Of a stretch of 64,000 bases of DNA, positions 44,651-53,767 are shown one piece after another (the first letter of the stretch is position 1; the number at the start of each line of letters is the position of its first letter). Origin of the DNA: Hyphomonadaceae bacterium (GTDB taxonomy: Bacteria; Pseudomonadota; Alphaproteobacteria; Caulobacterales; Hyphomonadaceae); contig JALHLU010000001.1 of assembly GCA_022844345.1 (NCBI GenBank), positions 1-64,000 of the forward strand, given 5' to 3'. The position numbers were made by a program, and so were the translations under genes. The notes beneath the pieces were generated by a model. It made no database searches. It was not told where the DNA came from and worked only from the letters and a program-made list of their open reading frames with translations.

Positions 44651-45115
44651 TCACTCCTTGCCGCAGGTCCCAGTCCGCACGGTAAGGTTCGTGTCCTCTC
44701 CGCCCGGATACTCAAATCCCGAATGCCAGAAGTGGACGACCTTCGTCTGCGGATTGCGGTAGAGCGTCAGGAAGGCCCAATCTTCCTGCGCCGTGAAATA
44801 CGAACTATCACCGAGATAGAGGCTGTGGAGCACGGCCTTGTCTGTATGGAACTCATACCTGTTGGCGTCCGGCCCCGCATAGGGAAGCTCTGAAACGACA
44901 AACCCCGACCCGCGCTCAATCCGCATCCGAAATTTCACCACGGGTTTAGGGTCGATGAACGCCTCGGGAGGTCCGGAGTCCTCTAGGTGCAGCTTCGAAA
45001 TGCCCGCCCGCTGCTCTACGGCGCACAGATAATCACCCGGCTCAGGGGGCTCCGCCCACACCGCCGGCGCCAAGCCGCACAACAACGACAGCACAGCAAT
45101 ACGAGCGAACTTCAT
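44651..45115 (-). CDS. Secreted protein of unknown function
   Basis: 154 residues with a Sec signal MKFARIAVLSLLCGLAPAVWAE. The mature part has a Cys near each end (DYLCAVEQ and TGTCGKE) that may form a disulfide, and a beta-rich middle (FRMRIERGSGFVVSELPYAG, HFWHSGFEYPGGE). The ATG directly before the signal peptide was chosen. No family recognised; convergent with the M28 peptidase gene. Confidence 0.7.
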   Translation of the reverse strand: MKFARIAVLSLLCGLAPAVWAEPPEPGDYLCAVEQRAGISKLHLEDSGPPEAFIDPKPVVKFRMRIERGSGFVVSELPYAGPDANRYEFHTDKAVLHSLYLGDSSYFTAQEDWAFLTLYRNPQTKVVHFWHSGFEYPGGEDTNLTVRTGTCGKE

Positions 45116-45268
45116 CGGCCCCCCGGGTTTCCGCAATCATGGGAGACACAGCATAGTGGGGAGTGATGGCGGAAGTCACGCTGTCGGCTGTCAAAGGAAG
45201 CAATCCCTGCGCTTGCCTCCCGCCCCGCGCGGCGCGAAAAGACCCCGACACAGAAGGATCGCTCCCAC

Positions 45269-46045
45269 ATGACCCGCACCGCCATCGTCACAGGCTCGAC
45301 CTCCGGCATCGGCGAAGGCATCGCGCGCGCGCTGGCGGCTGCGGGCAACAACGTGGTCCTCAACGGCTTTGGCGACGCGACCGCAATCGAAAAGCTGCGC
45401 GCATCCATCGCCTCAGAGCACAAGGTCGAATGCCTCTACTCCGGCGCCGACATGACGAAGCCTGATCAGATCGAGGCGATGTTCGCCATGGTGAAGGAAA
45501 AGCTCGGCCCCATCGACATCCTGGTGAACAACGCGGGCGTGCAGCACGTCTCGCCGGTGGAGGATTTCCCGGTTGCGAAATGGGATCTCATCATAGCGCT
45601 CAACCTGTCATCCGCCTTCCACACCACACGCCTCGCCTTCCCCGACATGAAGGCGCGCAAGTGGGGCCGCATCATCAACATCGCCTCGGCCCACGCCCTC
45701 GTCGCCTCGCCGTTCAAGAGCGCCTATGTCGCCGCCAAGCACGGCATTCTGGGCTTCACGAAATCGACCGCGCTTGAAGGCGCCACCTTCGGTATTCGCG
45801 TCAATGCCATCTGCCCCGGCTATGTGCGCACGCCGCTGGTCGAGAACCAGATCGCTGACACGGCCAAGGCGCGCGGCATCTCGGAAGAAGCCGTCATCCG
45901 CGACGTGCTGCTCGCCGCCCAGCCAACCAAGGAATTCGTGAAGGTGTCAGACGTCGCCGCCATGGCCGTCTTCCTGACGACCGAAGCCGCCAACCAGATC
46001 AACGGCGCCGCGCTGTCGATCGACGGCGGCTGGGTCGCCCAGTAG
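45269..46045 (+). CDS. bdhA: 3-hydroxybutyrate dehydrogenase
   Basis: 258 residues, SDR fold: TGSTSGIGEGIA (NAD binding), NNAGVQHVSPVEDFP, and the catalytic Ser/Tyr/Lys in IASAHALVASPFKSAYVAAKHG. The motif set NNAGVQHV, VASPFKSAYVAAKHG and CPGYVRTPLVENQI is characteristic of D-3-hydroxybutyrate dehydrogenases, which oxidise 3-hydroxybutyrate from PHB to acetoacetate with NAD+. It therefore belongs functionally with phaC and the phasin 8-10 kb away. Ends directly against the convergent acyltransferase gene (no gap). Confidence 0.92.
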   Translation: MTRTAIVTGSTSGIGEGIARALAAAGNNVVLNGFGDATAIEKLRASIASEHKVECLYSGADMTKPDQIEAMFAMVKEKLGPIDILVNNAGVQHVSPVEDFPVAKWDLIIALNLSSAFHTTRLAFPDMKARKWGRIINIASAHALVASPFKSAYVAAKHGILGFTKSTALEGATFGIRVNAICPGYVRTPLVENQIADTAKARGISEEAVIRDVLLAAQPTKEFVKVSDVAAMAVFLTTEAANQINGAALSIDGGWVAQ

Positions 46046-47161
46046 TCAAACAGCGGAACGGACCTTCGATTCCGCCCGGCGTTTTTCACCACGCCGGCGC
46101 AGCAAGGCAACGAACCATCGGCGGGCCGGCCGGTCATAGTATCGCTCGGCCACGAAGGCCAGACCGATCGCCGGCACAAGGATCAACACGCCAACCAGCG
46201 GGCTGATATCCTGGAGGGTTGAGGTCCTCCAGTAGAGACGTTCGGCGATCAACACCATCGGCCAGTGCAGGATATAGAGGGCATAGGAGATCCGGGCGCT
46301 GCCGAGGAACAGCGAGTAAAGCCGTCGCGGCGGGCTTGCCCACTGCAAGACATAGATCAGAAGTGGGGCAAGCAGCACGACCAGCACGAAGTCGTACAGA
46401 CCACGCTGGTCGGGTGGGCTGGAAATGAATACGCCAACTGGACACGCAGCCAGCAGCAGCGGCGCCCACAGGCGCTTCGGGCGGGTTGCCTTGCGCGGCG
46501 AGCCCGCAAGCCTGAATATCAGCACACCGGCAAAGAAGCCGAACCCGGCGCGGGCAAGGCCGCCCCAGGCGTTCTCCCATAGCGGCCCCGGATTTCCGCC
46601 TGGGAAGGTGAAATTGGCGAGGGCCAGAAGGACGGCCATCACCACCACCACGCCCGCCAATACGCGTGTGCTCCTCAGCCAGGGATAGGCGAGGGCATAA
46701 ACAAGGTTCACCGCCAGTTCGAAGAATAGCGTCCATGCAGGGTTGTTGAAGGAATAGACGTCGATCGCACCCATTCCCGGCGGCGACGGCGCCATCAACA
46801 ACTGTGGGATAAGCTGGAACCAGGCGAGATGCTGTTCCTGCTCGCCCTGATCGAGCTTGGCGACCAGGACGACCGCGAAGCATAGAAGCGTGCCGAGGAG
46901 ATAGAGGGGGTAGAGCCGCACGATACGATGCAGCATGAAGTGTGACGGCCGCATGCCTCTCTCGAAGTGGGGCTCGTAGGCGTACGCAAGCACGAAGCCG
47001 CTAAGCAGGAAGAACACATCCACCACAAGCGCGCCGCTGGGCGCCGGAGGCAGGCCCCAGAACAGATGCGAATGGCCTATCACGATCAGGATCGCGCCGA
47101 GGCCGCGCAGGCCGTCCAGCATCACAAATGTATCGTCGTCTGTCGCAGCGATTTTGGACAT
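46046..47161 (-). CDS. Acyltransferase 3 family membrane protein
   Basis: 371 residues with about ten transmembrane helices. N-terminal MLDGLRGLGAILIVIGHSHLF contains the family R-G and active-site His; VVDVFFLLSGFVLAYAYEPH and RIVRLYPLYLLG follow as usual. Such proteins O-acetylate or otherwise acylate surface polysaccharides, lipids or peptidoglycan using periplasm-facing chemistry. In a holdfast-forming organism a polysaccharide substrate is plausible but is only inferred. Confidence 0.9.
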   Translation of the reverse strand: MSKIAATDDDTFVMLDGLRGLGAILIVIGHSHLFWGLPPAPSGALVVDVFFLLSGFVLAYAYEPHFERGMRPSHFMLHRIVRLYPLYLLGTLLCFAVVLVAKLDQGEQEQHLAWFQLIPQLLMAPSPPGMGAIDVYSFNNPAWTLFFELAVNLVYALAYPWLRSTRVLAGVVVVMAVLLALANFTFPGGNPGPLWENAWGGLARAGFGFFAGVLIFRLAGSPRKATRPKRLWAPLLLAACPVGVFISSPPDQRGLYDFVLVVLLAPLLIYVLQWASPPRRLYSLFLGSARISYALYILHWPMVLIAERLYWRTSTLQDISPLVGVLILVPAIGLAFVAERYYDRPARRWFVALLRRRGEKRRAESKVRSAV

Positions 47162-47326
47162 GATGAACCGCTCCGGCCTCCCTTGCCGCGAGCAAACGGG
47201 ATGCCAGCGCGAACCTGGGTCAGAACGGGACTGCGGGCGCTTGCGCGCCGTTCCGCTCCCGGAAAGAAGAGCCCTCCCGACGGCACACTTTCGCGCGATG
47301 GAAGAATCGACCGGGCGCGCTCCGGC

Positions 47327-48172
47327 TCAGGCGACAGTACCGAACGGAACCACCCTGTTGGCGCTGTCATGACCGATATCCGCGCGGCCGAGATAGGGAA
47401 TGCCAGACCGTTCGCACCAGAAGCGCGCAACTTCTTCCTCGTCCAGAACGAAGTCGGGGTCGTTCTTCGGCACGGCCGAGCACCGCCCGAGTCTTATTCC
47501 GGCGCACTGCTTCAGGGCGGGGTTTGAAGTGACATGGAAGAAATACCGGTCGATCCGGTACATGTACTCGCCGACATCCTCCAGCATCAGGACATGCCCG
47601 GCAAAGTCCGGTTCCAGTGGCGTTCCCAGCAATTGCGACAGGATGGTCAGGTTGAACGCCATCGCCTTCTGCCCCGGCCTCAGGCTGGGCTCCAGCGCGG
47701 AACGATCGCCATCGACCAGCCAGGAGAGGCCCCGCAGCATCGCCGGCTCGCCATCCTCGCGGACCAGGTCCACCGGCATCGGCCCATGCGCCACGCGCTC
47801 GAATCCCGCCTGGTAAAGGCCCGCCAGCAGGAAGCCAGCATCGGAATACCCCAGCCATGATTTCGCCTGCGCATGCTTGTCCAGGCGGGGGATCACATAC
47901 TCCGCCACCCGGCATGCGCCATATCCGCCCCGCGCCAGCCACACCGCGTCCAGCGCCGGATCGTTGGCGATCTCCACCAGCGCATCGATCCGCTCGTGAT
48001 CCTCGCCCGCGAAATGACCTGACTGCCGGAAGCACTGCGGATGGAACACCAGCTCAACCCGCCCGCCATAGGCACTCTGCGCCAACGCCTGCGCCCGCCG
48101 CGCCAGTTCGGGCGGCATACGGGTCCCCGGCGCCGTGAGGCCGATGCGAAACACCTTTTCACTTGACCCCAT
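47327..48172 (-). CDS. ldcA: LD-carboxypeptidase (peptidase family S66)
   Basis: 281 residues. RIGLTAPGTRM at the start, WLARGGYGACRV near residue 80, nucleophile Ser in GYSDAGFLLAGLY, MLEDVGEYMYRIDRYF with the Glu of the triad, and a C-terminal GHDSANRVVPFG that carries the His. LdcA cuts the D-Ala from murein tetrapeptides in the cytoplasm during cell-wall recycling. It is divergent, with 26 bp between start codons, from a Mur ligase gene. Confidence 0.9.
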   Translation of the reverse strand: MGSSEKVFRIGLTAPGTRMPPELARRAQALAQSAYGGRVELVFHPQCFRQSGHFAGEDHERIDALVEIANDPALDAVWLARGGYGACRVAEYVIPRLDKHAQAKSWLGYSDAGFLLAGLYQAGFERVAHGPMPVDLVREDGEPAMLRGLSWLVDGDRSALEPSLRPGQKAMAFNLTILSQLLGTPLEPDFAGHVLMLEDVGEYMYRIDRYFFHVTSNPALKQCAGIRLGRCSAVPKNDPDFVLDEEEVARFWCERSGIPYLGRADIGHDSANRVVPFGTVA

Positions 48173-48198
48173 TGGCCACCTGCTAAGACATCCGGCCT

Positions 48199-49644
48199 AT
48201 GAACGACGCCATGTCCGACTCAAAAACGACCCTTGCTCATCGGGGACCCTACTTCTTCTGCGGCATTGGAGGCAGCGGAATGTTGCCGCTCGCCCTGATC
48301 GTCAAGGCGCGTGGCTATGAAGTGCAGGGGTCCGACCGTTCGCTCGACGCCGGCCGCACGTCAGGCAAGTTCGATTTCCTCCGCGCCCGGGGCATCACGC
48401 TCCATCCCCAGGACGGCTCAGGCCTCACCAGCCGCAGCCAGCTGCTGGTCACCTCGGCCGCCGTGGAAGACACCGTGCCGGATGTCGCCGCCGCCCGTGC
48501 GCTGGGCTGCCCGGAAGTCAAACGCCCCCAGTTGCTGGCCGAACTGGTGAACTCGGCCAAGGTCTCCATCGCTGTCGGCGGCACGTCCGGCAAGTCCACC
48601 ACCACGGGGATGATCGCCTGGATTCTCTACGCCACTCGCCGCGACCCCACCGTGATGAACGGCGCCGTAATGAAGAACTTCGTCGCCGGCGACTTCCCCT
48701 TCGCCTCCGCCATCGTGGGCGAAGGCGACATCTTCGTGTCCGAGGTTGACGAAAGCGACGGCTCCATCGCGCTCTACCAGCCCACCATTGCCGTGCTCAA
48801 CAACATCGCGCTCGACCACAAATCGATGGACGAACTGCGCCGCCTGTTCACCGATTTCGTCTCGAAAGCGCAGGTCGCCATCCTCAATCTGGACAATGAC
48901 GAGACGCGCACCCTCGCCGCCCAGGTGAACCACCCGAACGCGCTTACCTACTCCCTCACCGACACCAACGCGGACTTCTCGATCTCCGACCTGATCACGC
49001 AGGCCGACGGCCAGTCCTGCATCGTCACCGAAAAATCCAACGGCGAGCGCCAGCGCATCTGCCTGCAGACGCCAGGCCGCCACAACCTCTCCAACGGCCT
49101 CGCCGCCATCGCCACGGCCCGCGCCTGCGGCCTCTCCCTGCGCGAGGCCACCACGGCGCTGATGAACTTCGTCGGCATCCGCCGCCGCCTCGAAGTCGTG
49201 GGTACGGCAAAGGACATCACCGTCATCGACGATTTCGGGCACAACCCCGACAAGATCGCCGCCACGCTGTCGACGCTTCACCAGTTCGCCGGCCGCCTGC
49301 TCATCATGTGGCAGCCCCATGGCTACGGCCCCATCCGCCAGATGAAAGACCAGCTGATCGAAATGTTCGCGCGCGAGCTCGGGCCGCAAGACGTGCTGCT
49401 GATGCCCGAGCCCGCCTATTTCGGCGGGACCGTCGATCGCTCCATGGGATCCAGCCTGATTGCAGAGGGCGTCACAGCGCGTGGCAAGAACTCGCAATCC
49501 TTCCCCGATCGCGCCACCTGCGGCGACCGCCTCGTGGAACTCGCCAACCCCGGCGACGTCATCGTCGTCATGGGCGCCCGCGACGACACCCTCTCCGAAT
49601 TCGCCGCCGACGTGCTGAAGCGCGTGGGGGAGAAGGACTTCTAA
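48199..49644 (+). CDS. Mur ligase family protein (MurC/Mpl-like)
   Basis: 481 residues. N-terminal YFFCGIGGSGMLPLALI (UDP-MurNAc-binding Rossmann domain), P-loop GGTSGKSTTTG near residue 128, EVDESDGSIALYQPTIAVLNNIALDH in the ATPase domain and IDDFGHNPDKI at the third-domain junction. Canonical MurC and Mpl have GTHGKTTTT and DDYAHHP; here H is S, T is S and Y-A-H is F-G-H, so this is a divergent member. With the neighbouring LD-carboxypeptidase it could be the Mpl-type step, ligating recycled tripeptide to UDP-MurNAc; this is inference. Confidence 0.8.
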   Translation: MNDAMSDSKTTLAHRGPYFFCGIGGSGMLPLALIVKARGYEVQGSDRSLDAGRTSGKFDFLRARGITLHPQDGSGLTSRSQLLVTSAAVEDTVPDVAAARALGCPEVKRPQLLAELVNSAKVSIAVGGTSGKSTTTGMIAWILYATRRDPTVMNGAVMKNFVAGDFPFASAIVGEGDIFVSEVDESDGSIALYQPTIAVLNNIALDHKSMDELRRLFTDFVSKAQVAILNLDNDETRTLAAQVNHPNALTYSLTDTNADFSISDLITQADGQSCIVTEKSNGERQRICLQTPGRHNLSNGLAAIATARACGLSLREATTALMNFVGIRRRLEVVGTAKDITVIDDFGHNPDKIAATLSTLHQFAGRLLIMWQPHGYGPIRQMKDQLIEMFARELGPQDVLLMPEPAYFGGTVDRSMGSSLIAEGVTARGKNSQSFPDRATCGDRLVELANPGDVIVVMGARDDTLSEFAADVLKRVGEKDF

Positions 49645-49650
49645 GCCGGC

Positions 49651-49757
49651 ACCGCCGGGCTCCTCCCCGGCAGCGCGTCGCATGGCGACGCGACCCCGCA
49701 AGCGTCGTGGACATTCGCTGCTTTGCAGCGATTGCCGGGCGGGAGCCCGGCGGTCCC
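49651..49757. repeat. Hairpin repeat element, copy B
   Basis: Terminal inverted repeats 49651-49672 and 49733-49754 match at 20 of 22 positions. Inside are two smaller hairpins, CGCGTCGC-ATG-GCGACGCG and CGCTGC-TTT-GCAGCG. The right half, from CGCTGCTTTGCAGCGA through the right arm, is almost identical to copy C at 51940-52041. Fills the gap between the Mur ligase gene and the acylase gene. Confidence 0.85.
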
Positions 49758-49818
49758 AACTCACTAGCGCCCGCCACACACCCCGGCTACGCTCCCTGCA
49801 AAACAGGGAAGAAACGCC

Positions 49819-51936
49819 ATGCTCCGTTCGCTAACCCTCGCCGTATCCGCTATCGCGCTCTCGGCCTGCGCCACGCCGCCCGCCACCACGACAGCATCCG
49901 GATACGACGCCCGCATCATCCGTGACGCGTTCGGCGTTCCGCACATCTATGGCAAGCGCAATGCAGACGTCGCCTTCGGCCTCGCCTATGCCCACGCCGA
50001 GGATGACTGGAAGAACATCGAGGAAGTCATCCGCTCGAGCCGCGGCACGCTGGCCGAGATCGTCGGCGAGAGCGGCGCGAAGTCCGACGATTTCATCCTG
50101 GCCTTGGGTAACACCGACATCGTCAACCGCGACTACGACGCGAAAGTCTCGCCCGCCGCCAAGGCCATCGCGGAAGGCTATGCTGCCGGCGTCAACACAT
50201 GGTGCGCCGAGCATCCGGAAACCGGCTGCGCCCGCTCCACGCCCTTCACTGGGCGCGACATCGTCGCCGGCTTCGTCAACCGCCCCACATCCTTCTATGG
50301 CCTCGATGGCGAGATCGACGCGCTGCTCTCCGGCCGCGCCAACATGGAAATGTCCACCAAGACCTCCACCCGCGCCTCCCTGACCGACACCTGGGACGAT
50401 ATTGAGCTTGGCTCCAACGCCCTCGCCGTGGCGCCCTCGCGCTCGGCGGATGGTCACACGCGCCTCGCCGTCAACTCGCACCAGCCCTATGAGGGCCGCG
50501 TCGCCTGGTATGAGGCGCGTCTCAAGTCCGAAGAAGGCATCGACATGGTCGGCGGCATGTTCCCCGGCACGCCGCTGCTGCTGCAGGGCGCGGGCCCCAA
50601 TCTCGGCTGGGCGCCCACGGTCAACAAGCCCGACCTCTACGACACGTTTAAGCTGACGGTGGACGACGACGTCTATCCCACGAAATACCAGATGGACGGC
50701 CAGTGGAAAGACCTCACGCGCAAGCAGATCAGCTACAAGGTGCTGAAGGACGCCGCGCTCACCACCGTCGAACGCACGGCGCGCTGGTCCGAACACGGCC
50801 CCGTCTACGTCACTGACAAGGGCGTCTTCGCTGTCTCCTTCGTCGGCCTCAACGAGTTCGAGCACATCGACCACTATCTCGCGATGAACACCGCCAAGAC
50901 TGTCGATGAGTGGCGCGCAGCGCAGGTGAAATACAACGCCGTTCCCTCGGTCAACTATGTGGTGGCGGATTCAAAAGGCGGCATCGGCTATTTCTGGAAC
51001 GCCAACATGCCCAAACGCGTCGAGGGCTGGGACCGCACGAAAATCCTGCCGGGCGATATCTCGGAGACACTCTGGAATGGCTGGGAGCCGGTCGAGCGCC
51101 TGCCCGCCGTGATCAAGCCGAAATCCGGCTATGTCGTGAACGCCAACCACTCGCCTCTGCTCGTGTCGGGGCCGGAGGACAATCCGAAAGCCGAGAATTA
51201 TCCCGCCAGCTTCGCGCTCGACACGCTCGTTACCAATCGCGGCCTGCGCGCACAGGAGCTGTTTGGCGCCGACACGTCGATCACGCGCGAGGAGTTCCTC
51301 GCCTACAAGATGGACGACTGGTATTCGGCCGACTCCAACGTCGCCTTCATGACCGAGGCGCTGGACGTGGAATGGTCCGGCAAGGTCGACGCCGAAACGC
51401 AGAAGCTGATCGATCATGTCCGCGCCTGGGATGGCCGGGCCGACCAGCACAACCGCCACGCCGCCCTCGCCATCTTCACCGGCCAGGCCGTGATGGGAAG
51501 CCAGATGCACGGCGCCTACGATGACGAACGCGGCCTCGCCGCCCTGAAGCAGACTGCGCAATTGCTCATCGCCGCCACCGGGCGCATCGATCCCGAATGG
51601 GGCGAGGTGAGCCGCCTCAAGCGCGGCGACAAGTCGTGGCCGCTCGATGGCGGGCCCGACACGCTGCGCGCCGTCTACGTTGCGGGCGATCTGGCGAAGG
51701 ACAAGTATCGCTCCGGCCGCGCGGGCGACACCTATGTCCTCATCGCCGACTGGGCGCCGGACGGCACGTACACGCTGGACACCATCCACCAGTACGGCGT
51801 CGCCACGCTGGACCCGGCCTCGCCACACTATGCTGACCAAGCGCCGCTGTTTGCCGAGGAAAAATACAAGCGCCCGCCGATGGAGCTGCACGAACTCCTG
51901 AAACAGGCAACGCGGGATTACATGGTGGGCAACTAG
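49819..51936 (+). CDS. Penicillin acylase-family Ntn-hydrolase, lipoprotein
   Basis: 705 residues. Lipoprotein signal ending LSACA (Cys16), then the acylase pattern: RDAFGVPHIYGKRNADVAFGLAYAHAEDD near the N-terminus, and DIELGSNALAVAPSRSADG with Ser199 as the future N-terminal nucleophile of the beta chain after self-cleavage. Later segments HQPYEGRVAWYEARL, FPGTPLLLQGAGPNLGWAPTVN and NANHSP fit the family. Members split amide bonds of acylated amines, including penicillins and N-acyl-homoserine lactones. The lipid anchor is unusual compared with soluble enzymes. Flanked on both sides by hairpin repeat elements. Confidence 0.9.
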   Translation: MLRSLTLAVSAIALSACATPPATTTASGYDARIIRDAFGVPHIYGKRNADVAFGLAYAHAEDDWKNIEEVIRSSRGTLAEIVGESGAKSDDFILALGNTDIVNRDYDAKVSPAAKAIAEGYAAGVNTWCAEHPETGCARSTPFTGRDIVAGFVNRPTSFYGLDGEIDALLSGRANMEMSTKTSTRASLTDTWDDIELGSNALAVAPSRSADGHTRLAVNSHQPYEGRVAWYEARLKSEEGIDMVGGMFPGTPLLLQGAGPNLGWAPTVNKPDLYDTFKLTVDDDVYPTKYQMDGQWKDLTRKQISYKVLKDAALTTVERTARWSEHGPVYVTDKGVFAVSFVGLNEFEHIDHYLAMNTAKTVDEWRAAQVKYNAVPSVNYVVADSKGGIGYFWNANMPKRVEGWDRTKILPGDISETLWNGWEPVERLPAVIKPKSGYVVNANHSPLLVSGPEDNPKAENYPASFALDTLVTNRGLRAQELFGADTSITREEFLAYKMDDWYSADSNVAFMTEALDVEWSGKVDAETQKLIDHVRAWDGRADQHNRHAALAIFTGQAVMGSQMHGAYDDERGLAALKQTAQLLIAATGRIDPEWGEVSRLKRGDKSWPLDGGPDTLRAVYVAGDLAKDKYRSGRAGDTYVLIADWAPDGTYTLDTIHQYGVATLDPASPHYADQAPLFAEEKYKRPPMELHELLKQATRDYMVGN

Positions 51937-51939
51937 GAC

Positions 51940-52041
51940 GGGACCGCCGGGCTCCCGCCCGGCAGACCGGCCGCAAGGCCGGTGAATGGCTGGGATAGTC
52001 GCTGCTTTGCAGCGATGGCCGGGCGGGAGCCCGGCGGTCCC
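51940..52041. repeat. Hairpin repeat element, copy C (perfect 24-bp arms)
   Basis: Perfect 24-bp terminal inverted repeats at 51940-51963 and 52018-52041. Two internal hairpins follow one another: ACCGGCC-GCAA-GGCCGGT and CGCTGC-TTT-GCAGCG, so the whole could form a branched, cruciform-like structure. It sits 3 bp after the acylase stop and 2 bp before the convergent phaR stop and could terminate both. Confidence 0.9.
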
Positions 52042-52043
52042 GG

Positions 52044-52625
52044 CTACTTCTTCGCCGCCCTCTTCTCGAGTTCCTCAAGACGCGCACGCAGAGCCTTGAG
52101 CTCTTCGGCATCATTCGCCGGAGCAGGCTCGGCCTTCTTCGGCGCCGTTCCCGGCATCGCCGGGATCGCGCCGCTCCAGAAGCTGGCAAGGCGCTTCTGG
52201 TATTCGCGCTGCATCTCCTGCATCGCTGCCGGATCGAAAACGTTCCACGGCTGGGGCATCGCGCCAGACATTGCGCCGGTCATCTGGCTGGCCAGCTGCT
52301 CCTGCTGCGTGCGGATGAATGCAACCGACTGCTCGAACAGCCCGGTCATCATCTCGCTGGCCTTGGATTGGTGCAGCCGGATCATGTCCATCATCAGGTC
52401 GGCCGACAGCATCGCGCCCGTCGTCTGGCCTTCCTGGTCCATGATGATCTGCAGCAGAACCTGCCGCGTTACGTCCTCGCCGGTCTCGGTGTCTTCCACG
52501 CGGATGTTGGCGCCCTTGCGCACCATCTCGGCCACTTCCGGCAAGCGCACATAGCTGGAGGAATTCTTGTTGTAGAGCTTGCGGCTCGGATAGCGGCGCA
52601 GCTCGACGGTTTCGGTTTCGCTCAT
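52044..52625 (-). CDS. phaR: Polyhydroxyalkanoate synthesis regulator PhaR
   Basis: 193 residues. The N-terminal RRYPSRKLYNKNSSSYVRLPEVAEMVRKG is the hallmark DNA-binding PHB/PhaR domain, followed by the PHB-accumulation regulatory domain (RQVLLQIIMDQEG...MLSADLMMDMIRLHQ). The C-terminal part is helical, ending in ALRARLEELEKRAAKK. PhaR represses phasin and synthase genes and is released by binding nascent PHB granules. It lies 28 bp downstream of an alpha/beta hydrolase gene on the same strand. Confidence 0.95.
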   Translation of the reverse strand: MSETETVELRRYPSRKLYNKNSSSYVRLPEVAEMVRKGANIRVEDTETGEDVTRQVLLQIIMDQEGQTTGAMLSADLMMDMIRLHQSKASEMMTGLFEQSVAFIRTQQEQLASQMTGAMSGAMPQPWNVFDPAAMQEMQREYQKRLASFWSGAIPAMPGTAPKKAEPAPANDAEELKALRARLEELEKRAAKK

Positions 52626-52653
52626 CTCAGTCTCTCAAGTCCGGTTTTCTGGC

Positions 52654-53511
52654 TTACTTCGCCAGCCACTGGTTGACGGCGTCGTAGAAGATCGCTGGCT
52701 GGTCGAACATTACGTAGTGCCGCGCCTCGTCGATGCGGAGCTTGTTGCCCTGCACCAGACCCGAATAGGCCGCATTGTATATCTGGTCGAGCGCGAGGCG
52801 GCTGGGATGGGCAGCCTTGTCCCAAGCATAGACCACGTCCACCGGCGCCTTGATCCGCTGCAGGTCGCCGCGAAGATCCGTCACCATCACCTCGGCCATC
52901 ACGTCCGCCGTCGTCGGACGGTCGGATGTCATGCCCCACTCCACGATACGCTCGATCTGGTGGGCGCTCGTCACCAGCTTCTCGCTCGTCCGGCGCAGAT
53001 CATCCAGCAGTTGCGGCTTGCTCTTGTCGATGTAGGTGCGGCGCGAATGCTGCGCGAGGCCGGCCATCGATGACGGGGTCGCGAACGGCGTGATCAGCAC
53101 GGAGAAATAGGCCGGCACATCCACCACCATCAGCCGCTCGACCGTGTCGGGGTGATCGCGCGCGAGGATCAGGCCAACGAGGCCGCCCATGGAATGAGCC
53201 ACCACCGGAACCGGCTTGCCGATCTGCTTGCGGATATATCCGGCCAGTGCATCCGACATCGGCTTCAGGAAATTCATCGGATCGCGGAACGCGCTCGGCC
53301 CGAGCCCGGCAAATCCGCGCATGTGCGGCAGGTGCAGCTTGTAGCCCGCACCAAGGCATTCGGGCGCCTCGTCCCAGGTGTCCGGGGAGGCAGCGAGCCC
53401 GTGCAGCATGACGAGGTCACGGCCACGGCCCATGGTGGATGCCGTGAACAGTTCGCCCTCCCAGGCAAGGGTGTCGCGCTTCAACCAGCGAGTCAGGGAG
53501 CCAAGCTGCAT
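52654..53511 (-). CDS. Alpha/beta hydrolase
   Basis: 285 residues. LVMLHGLAASPDTWDE (oxyanion region), nucleophile Ser in VAHSMGGLVGLILA near residue 108, a late Asp in DVVYAWDKAAHP and a His in DEARHYVMFDQP. The cap region is short. Cotranscription with phaR and divergence from phaC suggests a role in PHA or hydroxyacyl metabolism, such as depolymerase or thioesterase, but sequence alone does not prove this. Confidence 0.82.
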   Translation of the reverse strand: MQLGSLTRWLKRDTLAWEGELFTASTMGRGRDLVMLHGLAASPDTWDEAPECLGAGYKLHLPHMRGFAGLGPSAFRDPMNFLKPMSDALAGYIRKQIGKPVPVVAHSMGGLVGLILARDHPDTVERLMVVDVPAYFSVLITPFATPSSMAGLAQHSRRTYIDKSKPQLLDDLRRTSEKLVTSAHQIERIVEWGMTSDRPTTADVMAEVMVTDLRGDLQRIKAPVDVVYAWDKAAHPSRLALDQIYNAAYSGLVQGNKLRIDEARHYVMFDQPAIFYDAVNQWLAK

Positions 53512-53617
53512 GTGCGGCGACGTCTCCAGCGACCAGGAACAACCAACATAGTGAGCAGGTGCAGCAATCCCCAGCCCCCCCCTCTATCCGCTTCCGTACG
53601 ATTCCAGAAGCCCGCAA

Positions 53618-53632
53618 TTGCCGCAGGGCGGC
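53618..53632. promoter_or_regulatory. Candidate PhaR operator upstream of phaC
   Basis: TTGCCGCAGGGCGGC, containing GCCGC-AGG-GCGGC. The same TTGCCGCA..GCGGC occurs at 56486-56500 inside the phasin promoter. It lies in the divergent region between the hydrolase-phaR unit and phaC, 136 bp before the phaC ATG. Confidence 0.55.
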
Positions 53633-53767
53633 GAAACGGTTCCCGGCGCCTTCCGCTACGGCGGTATTAACTTTCGCCTGCCACCAGACCGGCCTCTCGC
53701 ATTAGAATCTTTTGACGCGATCCGGGCGGGTGTTACCTTTCTGAAAGATCAGGCTTCGGGCGCTTCC

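Noticed and set aside
49719-52014. CGCTGC-TTT-GCAGCG in repeat copies B and C as PhaR sites (CTGC-N3-GCAG), one of them near phaR
   Set aside because: The sequence is the internal hairpin of the repeat element and occurs at the 3' side of genes, not in promoters. The TTGCCGCA..GCGGC sites are better placed.
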